From: Dugong dugon
Taxonomy: Eukaryota; Chordata; Mammalia; Sirenia; Dugongidae
NCBI GenBank assembly: GCA_030035585.1
Contig: CM057472.1
Coordinates: 93,865,601 to 93,929,600, forward strand
Length of the DNA: 64,000 nt
Reading direction: 5' to 3'
In this document: positions 56,248 to 64,000 of the stretch, piece by piece
Layout: each line of letters opens with the position of its first letter
Numbering within the stretch: the first letter of the stretch is position 1
Translations under genes and position numbers: made by a program
The notes under the pieces: generated by a model
The model's database searches: none
The model's input: the letters and a program-made list of their open reading frames with translations, nothing else
Told to the model about the DNA's origin: nothing

Positions 56248-57779
56248 GACTTCCGGGCAACGTGGAGCTATAGTCAGAAGCACCATGCTGTCCCTCCACA
56301 GCAAAGATCAGAAAAACTAAGTCAAACAGATTCACACGTCAATCCTGAAACCCTAACCATCAAATGAAGAGACGGACTCAGCCAAGCACCTAATGGAATA
56401 AGAAACTGAGAACAGAGCACGAGGAGAGATACATGCCGAGGTCCCCTATCAGCTACTGCAGCATGGATCCACCGTCTTGGACTCCTATCAGAGATCAGCG
56501 AATAGGAGGTACAAGAAAATAGCTTCACGGAGCTTCCAGCAGGAGACAGAACAACCGGTAACCCATGATACAGGCTTTCCCACCCCCCACCCTTCTTCAC
56601 CCCCAGTTAGCCTCCTCTGCTTCCTGCAGCCACAGTCTATTGGCTGGGAAGCACATGATCTTCCCCCCAGTGCCGCTTGGATTCCACCCGCTGGCACTGA
56701 CCAGCTCCCTGAGTGCCATTTGTTGGCTGCTGGTGTTGCTTTTTTTCACTTCTTTAGATTTCTTCCTTACCTCTCACCACCTCCCCCTCCTTTCTCTCAA
56801 ATACCTGGCTCTGTGCACCATCTTTGCTTTTTCCTGAAAGGCTGCAAAATACTGCTCAACTGTGAAACTGCTTTCTGGGCCCTGCCGCCATGCTGGTGGG
56901 ACCCCTGGGGCTTTTTTGCTTGTTTGTTCTGACTTATTCTGTTTTAGTTTGTTTGTTTTCTTTTTCTTTTCTCAGCTTGGGAGCCCACTTTAGCTGGGCA
57001 GTACCACGTGGTTTGGAAGTTAGTCCCTTACTCTGTTCAGACGCACAGGGACATCCCTGGAGGCATTTCTTTTTTCTTCTTCTTTTTTGTTTGTTTTTGG
57101 GTTATTTTTTCATTTCTTTGTTTAGTTTTCTTCTCTCTCTTATTCCCTTTTTGTCGTTATTCATTTCCAGTTTCTCGATTTATTCATTTTTTTCTTTTAC
57201 CCTTTTTCTTTTTTTTCATTTTTGTTTTCCCGTATTTCTCAGTGTCTCATCTCTCCACTCCAACAGCAAGCTCTCTTAGCACTCTTTTTTTGTTTGTGTG
57301 TAAGTCTTTGGCTCCTGTTCCACTCTCCTCTCTCTCATCTTTCCCATACCCGTCTTACCTCCACACATCACAATCTACCCCCTCCTTCCTGCCTACCTGC
57401 ACTGTGTGCTGAACATCACACTCCCAAGCAACACAGGCACGGCCTACTGGAAGCTGCCCTGCACTGATTCCTGGTCCACACTGTCAGGCCTGGTACATGC
57501 TGCAAAAACCTATCCCAGCAACTCCCCTCCAGCTGGACATGCCCTGCTCTACCATACCTGAGTGACTGACACTGCTCGTTGGAGAAGGAGGTGAAAAGTA
57601 TAGTGCCCACAGATGAGCAAACAACAAAGAACGCACAGCCTGCCTGCTCAGACATAACCAAGTAAAATAAAAAAGCAGGATGAAACAAACAAATCTATAA
57701 TCAATAAACGAGGAAAATAACCACGGAATGCCCCCAAAGACAGCAGACAATGTCAAAACATTTACAAAAACAAGACAGG
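56248..57779 (+). promoter_or_regulatory. L1-5 5' UTR, single-unit version
   Basis: 1.53 kb, matching the L1-4 5' UTR from the first bases (acttccgggcaacgtggagc; YY1 word mutated) through one promoter unit (56565-56850) to the pyrimidine-rich part (57060-57260) and the segment before ORF1. The frames here, including 56477-56932 (151 codons), overlap on both strands and shift between copies, so they are not genes. Confidence 0.82.
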
Positions 57780-58746
57780 ATGCTTCAAGTAGGCATCCAA
57801 AATAAAACACCAGATGACTTTCCAGTAGAAGAAAAGACACTAGACCTAACTGATAGGGGATTCAGAATTATCCAAGAGTTGAAGCAAAAAACAGACAAAA
57901 ATGAGGAGAAAATAGACAAATTCATGGAAAAGGCAGACAAATTTATGGAAAATGCAGACAACAAAATGGAAGAATTCAAGAAAATAATACAGGAACAAAA
58001 TGCTAAAATAAATTCACAACTAGAAATCTTGCAAAAACAACAATCAGAAATCCAAAAGATAAACAAAAGATTTCAGAAATGGACAGTGTCATAGAAGGGC
58101 TGAGGAGTAGGTTTGAAACAATGGAAGATAGGATCAGTGAAATTGAAGACAAACACTTGGATACAACTCTGTTTGAGGAAAAATCAGAAAAAAGAATGAA
58201 GAAAAATGAAGAAACCCTGAGAATTATGTGGGATACAATCAAAAGCAAAAATCTGTGAGTGATCGGAGTTCCAGAACAGGGGGAGAAAACAGAAAACAGA
58301 GAGGATCACTGAAGAACTGCTGACAGAAAACTTCCCCAATATCATGAAAGATGAAAAGCTGGCCATCCAAGAAGCTCAACGAACCCCATATAGGATAGAC
58401 CCCAAAAGAAAATCACCAAGGCATATCATAATCACACTCACTAAAACAAAAGACAAACAAAAACTCCTGAGAGCAGCTTGAGAAAAACCAAAAGTCACAT
58501 ACAGAGGAGAAACAATAAGACTAAGCTCAAATTATTCGGCAGGAACCATGCAGGCAAGAAGGCAATGGGATGACATATATAAAACACTGAAAGAAAAAAA
58601 TTGCCAGCCAAGAATAGTATATCCTGCAAAACTCTTGTTCAAATATGATGGTGAAATTAGGTAATTTCCAGATAAACAGAAATTAAGGGACTATGTAAAA
58701 ACCAAGCCAAACTTACAAAAAATACTTATTAAAGGGAGTCCTTTGA
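57780..58746 (+). pseudogene. L1-5 ORF1, frameshifted
   Basis: 57750-58094 gives the leader (LQVGIQNKTPDDFPVEEKTL) and a coiled coil with short direct repeats (FMEKADKFMENADNKMEEFK). The 'k-fme-nad' units look like an expansion that L1-4 lacks at this point. The frame stops at 58094 and later parts (RRM and C-terminal domain, to a TGA at 58744-58746) are in other frames. Confidence 0.8.
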
Positions 58747-59203
58747 TCTGAGAACAAACAACATCAGATCACAGCCTGAATCTAGGATGCAAGATTGTAC
58801 CAGCCAGATACCAACCTAGAAATGAACTTTTAAAGACTATGCAAAACCAAAAGAATTACAACAGAGAACCAGAGACATTAATCTGTAAATGACAACAGCA
58901 TCAGAACAATAAAAAAGGGAATAAACGGTGTAGGTATAGAACCTTCTAATGGAGAGGAAGGCAAGGCGATACCAAGTAATAATAGACTAGTTCAAATCTA
59001 GGAAGATAAGGGTAAATTTCAAGGTAACCACAAAGAAAGTTAACAAATCTACTCATCAAAATGAAGAAAAACATAAAGTCTCAGTAAAAACAGAACCTAC
59101 AAAAACAAAAGAAATGGAAAAAAAATCCACAAATGAAAGGAACTCAGCACAGGAGAGTAAGAGGAACAAAGAAAACATGAGCGCCACAAAAAAAGCACTA
59201 CAA

Positions 59204-59560
59204 AATGCAATCCTACTCCTAGGAATATATCCTAGAGAAATAGGGGCCATCACTCAAATAGACATATGCACACCCATATTCATTGCAGCAATGTTCACAG
59301 TAGCAAAAAGATGGAAACAACCTAGATGCCCATCAACAGATAAATGGATAAACAAACTATGGTACATATACACAATGGAGTACTATGCAATGAGAAAGAA
59401 CAATGATGAGTCTATGAAGCATCTCATAACATGGATGAAACTGGAGGACATTATGCTGAGTGAAATAAGTCGATCACAAAAGGACAAATATTGTATGAGA
59501 CCTCTTCTGTATAACTCATGTAGAAGTTTACACAGAAAAAGAAAAAAAATAAATAAATGA
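59204..59560 (+). pseudogene. L1-5 ORF2 remnant (start codon joined to C-terminus)
   Basis: After 'aaaatg' at about 59204 the sequence continues at the codon for an Ile in [20 protein letters not shown], equivalent to L1-4 about 40522, so some 3.5 kb of ORF2 are missing. The frame 59114-59560 runs through [20 protein letters not shown] and [20 protein letters not shown]. The normal TAA stop is mutated, so it runs on through the A-rich tail to a TGA inside the target duplication. Confidence 0.82.
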
Positions 59561-59746
59561 CAAAAGTTGGATCTGGATTTCAAAATACTCCTTTCAAGGA
59601 GATTGTTAGTTGAAAATGAAACAAAATATAAATATTTACCTTACTTAAAATGTATATCAGACCTCTCAATTGCTCTGCTCAAAATCTATGATGGTTTTCC
59701 AACTCAGAGTAAAGTGAATGTTCTACTCCGTTTTCTATGCTGTCTA

Positions 59747-59890
59747 GGTAAATTTATTATTCCCATTTTATAGATGAAGTAACTGAGGCATAGACAATTA
59801 ATAAACTTGCCTGAAATCACACTATGAGTGAGTGATTGACACCAGTCAGGCTCCAGAATCCATTTTCTCAATATTATCTCTCCAGCATTC
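59747..59890 (-). mobile_element. MIR SINE fragment, antisense
   Basis: 'ttattattcccattttatag', 'atgaagtaactgaggcatag', 'aaacttgcctgaaatcacac' and 'aggctccagaatccattttc' follow the MIR core in reverse. Clear but diverged. Confidence 0.85.
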
Positions 59891-60300
59891 AACCTACCCC
59901 ACCCACATGAGCCTTCTTGTTTTTCAAACATTTACAGGAAGTTCCCATCTTAATTCTGGAATATCCTTGCCCCTAAATATCTTTGTGGATAACTTTCTAC
60001 CCTCATTCATGTCCACATCTCCATGATGCCTTCCTTTATTATTCTATTTAAAATTGCAAACTCTACGTCCCTCTCCCCCTAATAGAAGTCCCTAGCCTCC
60101 TCCGGTGCTTTATTTCTATCAAAAGCACTCATCACATTTGATATGATAATTATCTTTAAGTTAATCTGTTTATTTCCTATCTCCCATAAAACAGAATGTA
60201 AGTTTCCTGTGGACAGGGATCACTTTGTGGCCCTATCAGTAGTACATAGAGCAATGCTTGCATGAATTAGGCCCTCAGATGTTTGCTGAATGAATTAATA
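59891..60300 (+). mobile_element. L2 LINE fragment, 3' end
   Basis: 'tgatgccttcctttattatt', 'agcactcatcacatttgata', 'atctgtttatttcctatctc', 'acagaatgtaagtttcctgt', 'ggacagggatcactttgtgg' and the terminal 'tgtttgctgaatgaattaat' are the standard L2 3' landmarks in order. Confidence 0.8.
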
Positions 60301-62346
60301 AGCTTGTTGAAAATGTTGTGGGTCTCCTCCAAATTCTGACTGCATACATCTGAGGCCAGTCATATATACCTGTTCTAAAAAACAAAACTCAAACAAACAA
60401 ATAGAAAGTTAGGCAATTCTGAGGCAAGCGATCTATAGAACATTGTAAAACTGTGCTAAACCAAAAATCAAAATCATTTAGAAAACCTTACATAATAGAT
60501 AATTTTCTGTTTATCTAAGTTTAGATTGTCTTATGTAATGTTGTATAAATAAGGGTCTTATATAAAGAATTTATATCAAAGTAATAAAGTTATAACATTT
60601 TACTTAGCATTTACTAAGGAAAATACATTCCAAGTTACAGGTTGCATGGAGTAAGGTCCAGTCACTCCTCAAAATATCCTCCAGTAGCAATGTAAATGTG
60701 TAAAATTTCTTTGGACTAACTAGTTACATAAGATTAAAGGTTAATTCCATTTAGTAATTAATAACAATATGCTTCCTATAACTTGAGTGCAACTGATGAA
60801 TTTGCATTCTAAATTTTAAGTTACAAGTTCATATTGTCTGAAATTGTTTCCACTATATTAACTTACTTCAAATTTTCCCAAAACTTGTGAAAAGTACTTG
60901 TCTGAACATATACTCAGAAAACACCTCAGCAAAGATGAAAGAAAAATTGGGAAAAGGAAAAGAAATATAAGTGGAGGGACTAAAGAATGAACAGACTAAG
61001 GATGAGTACCAGTAATTAAACCTTATAGCAGAGTTTCCTTAACACAATCAAATTTAATTCATTGGTATTAGGATATTGAAGTACCATATATAATTAAGAT
61101 CTTATCCATATAGTAGACTCATAGAGAATGAAGTTGCTAAATGTCACTCCAAGAACATAGGCAGTTATAGAACAGAGGAACAAGGAAAAAATTAACATTG
61201 ATCTCAGGGAATGGCAGTGTTCCCTTGCTTTTGCCCAGTGAAGGATCCATTTCAGTTTATATTGTAAATAAAAAGTGATGTTTTGTTTCACCTCTCATGT
61301 GAAGATTACTGTCAAGCCAGACTGGATAAAATCGGAAACATAGAGCACACAGGCAGCAGAAAGGATGCAGATTAATTAAGACAGAGAGAGATACAGATCC
61401 CCTCCTTTAGTGAGTATAACTGCCTGCAAGCGTTTTGCATCATATAGTGGAATAAAATGCAAAGACTTCCATGAACAGCAACTGCTAAATGCTTAATACT
61501 TATTGAGCAAGTATGTAAGTTGAGAGGAAGACTTACAAATAAGGGTCATAAAAAAGAACCGAGGACAAGGGATGCTGGAATAGATGATGATTCCTTTGGC
61601 CATACTGGTTAGAGATATAACAATTCCATAGGGAGGGGAGCTCAGAGATTAATATCAGGGACCATTGAAGGCTCCTTAATCTTTTATGTATATAGATAAT
61701 CGTATGATCTTTTATATATATATATTTCTGTTTCAGAGTTTGACTTCTGCCTTTTTAAAAAAAAAACCTTCTTGATAGCTTCTTGATAAGGAAAATTATT
61801 CTAAAGAGGTATATTTGAGAAAGGAGATATATTTTATATTCTCTTTCCAAACAACCTGGCCCAACCCAAAATAATATTTCTATAAAATGGGCTTCTTACT
61901 GCTAACAGGTTTTGATATTTTCATCAGTCTTTAGTCTAAAATTAATCACTTAAGAACACAACACCACCGTGCATGGTAAGTAACCATAAGAGATATCAAG
62001 TAAATTATTATTTTTCATATTCCTCTTTCTAATTTCTCTAATGAAAAATAAGTATATTTTAAAATAATTTGTTTATAGAGCTTTATTCTTATAACCTACT
62101 AATCCTTGAATTTATACAGCAGCCTGTTCTCAAAGAAAACAAATAGAAAACCTTAGATATAGGACTAAATTAATAGAAAATGACTTACCCTAGAGATGAG
62201 CCTGCCAAATCCCTGTGTTTCTAAACAGAAAACTGAAGCCAATAAGTATTAAGTGACTTCTTCAAGTTCTCACACTTGTACCAAGGCTTCCTACTCTTTA
62301 TCTTTCCCTTAAGGCTAATGCTGACTATATTTCAAATGAATAAGTT
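60301..62346. other. AT-rich unique DNA, 2 kb
   Basis: No gene or repeat recognised. The frame 61094-61291 (-) is unremarkable. A short TA run lies at 61712-61726. Confidence 0.5.
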
Positions 62347-62400
62347 AAACATCTTGAACAAGATCTGTTGGATAAACATCTTGAACAAGAACTGTTGGAT
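62347..62400. repeat. 27-bp tandem duplication
   Basis: Two adjacent 27-base units (62347-62373 and 62374-62400) differ at one base (agatctg versus agaactg). A recent local duplication. Confidence 0.93.
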
Positions 62401-62639
62401 CCAATTGATACATTCACAAACGTGTTGACTATCACAAATTATAATTCACAATGGAAAGATAGCCTGAGGTGGTAAAAAGCTTATAGATAGAATTAATAAA
62501 AATAATTAGTAAATGTTACAGTTTTGTGTGACTTAAAAAAGTACTACTCTTAAATAGACATTTAAATTTTATGACAGTTTGTCATTCAAAAAAATATCTG
62601 TCATGCACCTCTAATTTCACAGATACTTCACGATACATA

Positions 62640-63290
62640 AACGCAGGTGATAGACAGAATTCTAAGATGCCCCCAAGATTCCCACCCTCTGGTATACACA
62701 CCCTTTATAATTCCCTCCTCTTGAGTGCTGAATGGACTTGTGAATATAATAAGATATCACTCTGCAATTATGTTACCTTATTTGGCAAAGGAATTTTGCT
62801 TATGTAATTAAGGCTCCAATCAGAAGACTTTGAGTTAATCAAAAGGTATTTATCCTGGATCAGCCTGACCTAATCACTTTATTAAAGAACTCAAAATAGA
62901 CTAAAAGATACAAAAAGCAGATCCTCTTCTGTTGGCCTTGGAGAAGTAAGCTGCCATGTTGTCAGAAGACGTGGCTATGTGGCAAGGAGCTGAGAGCAAT
63001 CCCTGGCTAAGAGCCAGCAAGAAAATGGGAACTTCAGCTATACAACCACAGGAAATGAATTCTTCCAACACCAATGAGCTCTAAAGAGAACCTCCAGCCT
63101 CATATGAGACCACAATCCCAGATGACACTTTGATTTCAGTTGTATGAAACCTTCAGAAGAGAACTGAGTTGAGCTCTGCTTGGATTTTTGACCTACAGAA
63201 GCTATGAGATAATAAATGTGTATAGTTTAAAGCCACTATGTTTGTGGTAATTTGTTATGTAGCAATACAACTAATACAAACTATAAGTAC
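62640..63290 (+). mobile_element. LTR-like element, MaLR/ERVL type
   Basis: 'gatagacagaattctaagat' at the start, 'aagattcccaccctctggta', 'gagataataaatgtgtatag', 'taaagccactatgtttgtgg' and 'tagcaatacaactaatacaa' at the end are typical of old mammalian MaLR/ERVL-like LTRs. Internal words suggest a single ~650-bp LTR. No duplication found. Exact class is uncertain. Confidence 0.55.
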
Positions 63291-63339
63291 AATCATGACC
63301 TCATGAAATTTATGGTTTAGTAGAGCATAGTAAGTATTG

Positions 63340-63435
63340 TTAATATCAACTTCCAGGACACAGATGAGGAGATTAAATATGGCAATATTATCTTACACAC
63401 ATAATAGTGGTGGAATTCAGATTTGGACCATGGTC
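63340..63435 (-). mobile_element. MIR-like fragment, antisense
   Basis: 'acagatgaggagattaaata', 'ttacacacataatagtggtg' and 'ggaattcagatttggaccat' follow the antisense MIR order, strongly diverged. Confidence 0.5.
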
Positions 63436-63504
63436 ATTTTAGCTGTTACGTTAGTTAGAAATTCAGCCTCTCTATTTGCTTGCAAATTTAAAAGATATAG
63501 ATAC

Positions 63505-63585
63505 ATGGAATAAATATATATGAATAAATATACATAGAATAAATATATATGGAATAAATACATATGGAATGAATGAATGAATGAC
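63505..63585. repeat. AT-rich minisatellite, ~15-bp unit, and (GAAT)n
   Basis: About four units of the form 'ggaataaatatatat' (gaataaatatatatg / gaataaatatacata / gaataaatatatatg / gaataaatacatatg) and then (GAAT)4. Low-complexity and probably variable. Confidence 0.88.
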
Positions 63586-63864
63586 TAGGTAGTCATTTCT
63601 CCTCTAAAAAAGTGAGATGTTGAATTTACAACATCTGTACTGCTTTATTTCTAAAGCCCTACCACGGTTGATTTGTCTTAAAGGATCTTTGTCAGGCAGC
63701 ATTTTATTAATCAAAATCCTGTTAACCATCATTCAGCATATTACTATAGGACTATACATAATATTCCTAATATTGACCCTGAGGCACTTCAGAGTACTGT
63801 ACTTCTTTTGAATTATGACAAAAACATAAAAGTTATATTAAGTAGAATTTTGTGCATATATATA

Positions 63865-64000
63865 TATAATCTTTTTTTATTGTACTTTAGATGAAGGTTT
63901 ACAGAACAAATAATTTCTCATGAAACGATACACATATTGTTTTATGACAATGGTTAATAATCCCAAAACATGTCAACACTGTCTCTTCTAAACCTTGGGT
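63865..64000 (-). mobile_element. LINE-1 3' end, minus strand, leaving the window
   Basis: After a T-rich start, the reverse of the type-II L1 terminal module is read: 'actttagatgaaggtttaca', 'tttctcatgaaacgatacac', 'atgacaatggttaataatcc'. It matches the terminal module of L1-3 and L1-4, so a sixth L1 begins here and continues beyond 64000. Confidence 0.85.

Larger units (their letters stand above)
56248..59550 (+). mobile_element. L1-5: LINE-1 with full 5' end, internal deletion and no 3' UTR
   Basis: A 3.3-kb plus-strand L1 flanked by an exact 13-bp duplication, aaataaatgacaa (56235-56247 and 59551-59563). It has the type-II 5' UTR, ORF1, the spacer and the first codon of ORF2, then jumps to the last ~100 codons of ORF2. 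It ends 40 bases after the ORF2 end in a short A-rich tail (59535-59550) directly against the duplication. Hence the RNA or cDNA ended before the normal 3' UTR. The internal junction lacks a GT...AG pattern by eye, so splicing is not the obvious explanation. Confidence 0.9.

Noticed and set aside
56477..56932. A 151-codon frame with serine-, leucine- and cysteine-rich sequence
   Set aside because: The same L1 5' UTR region in L1-5. The frame is not kept in L1-4.

Overview
The window is eukaryotic nuclear DNA, AT-rich and gene-poor, from a placental mammal. It is very probably an afrotherian and most likely a proboscidean (elephant). Two observations support this: repeated copies of the tRNA-like, RTE-tailed SINE known as AfroSINE, and several copies of an RTE-clade LINE that shares the SINE's 3' end, alongside LINE-1, MIR, L2 and MaLR/ERVL-type LTRs. 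I could not recognise a single host protein-coding exon, a functional RNA gene or a CpG-island promoter. Every long open frame belongs to a decayed retrotransposon, to its GC-rich 5' UTR, or to low-complexity DNA. Family names come from recognition by eye, not from a database search.

Layout. 1-7.5 kb: AT-rich unique DNA with AfroSINEs, a solo LTR with a clean 5-bp target duplication (2527-3047) and a 2.7-kb RTE (3100-5815, +). 7.5-20.8 kb: a near-complete minus-strand L1 (L1-1), then a minus-strand RTE split in two by another minus-strand L1 (L1-2). 21.2-22.1 kb: unique DNA. 22.1-29.9 kb: a plus-strand RTE interrupted by plus-strand L1-3. 29.9-33.1 kb: an L2, SINEs, a short RTE 3' end with target duplication, and a second LTR of the same family. 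33.36-42.01 kb: an 8.65-kb full-length plus-strand L1 (L1-4) with a perfect 15-bp target-site duplication, a long 5' UTR carrying about three tandem ~270-bp units, and a YY1-like site near its first base. 42.0-50.5 kb: mostly unique DNA with SINEs, MIRs, LTR remains, a composite SINE with a tRNA-Gly head and one unexplained 95-codon open frame. 50.5-53.5 kb: an RTE inserted into an AfroSINE and itself carrying another AfroSINE. 54-56 kb: a Z-DNA-prone (TG)n tract and unique DNA. 56.25-59.55 kb: L1-5, with a full 5' end but lacking most of ORF2 and the 3' UTR. 59.7-64 kb: MIR, L2, unique DNA, an LTR remnant, minisatellites and the 3' end of another minus-strand L1 leaving the window.

How the parts relate. 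The autonomous elements are L1 (ORF1 RNA-binding protein; ORF2 endonuclease plus reverse transcriptase) and RTE (one endonuclease-RT protein). The AfroSINEs and the tRNA-Gly composite SINE share RTE 3' sequence and were presumably moved by RTE enzymes. Nesting gives a relative chronology: old AfroSINE, then RTE, then younger AfroSINE at 50-53 kb; RTE, then L1 at two places. All copies look dead: the three RTE copies that retain the YADD box each carry a different lesion, and the L1s carry stops, frameshifts or deletions. The most interesting signals are the tandem-unit L1 promoter, the long ORF1-ORF2 spacer conserved across four L1 copies, two L1 lineages with unrelated UTRs, and the tRNA-Gly/RTE composite SINE.
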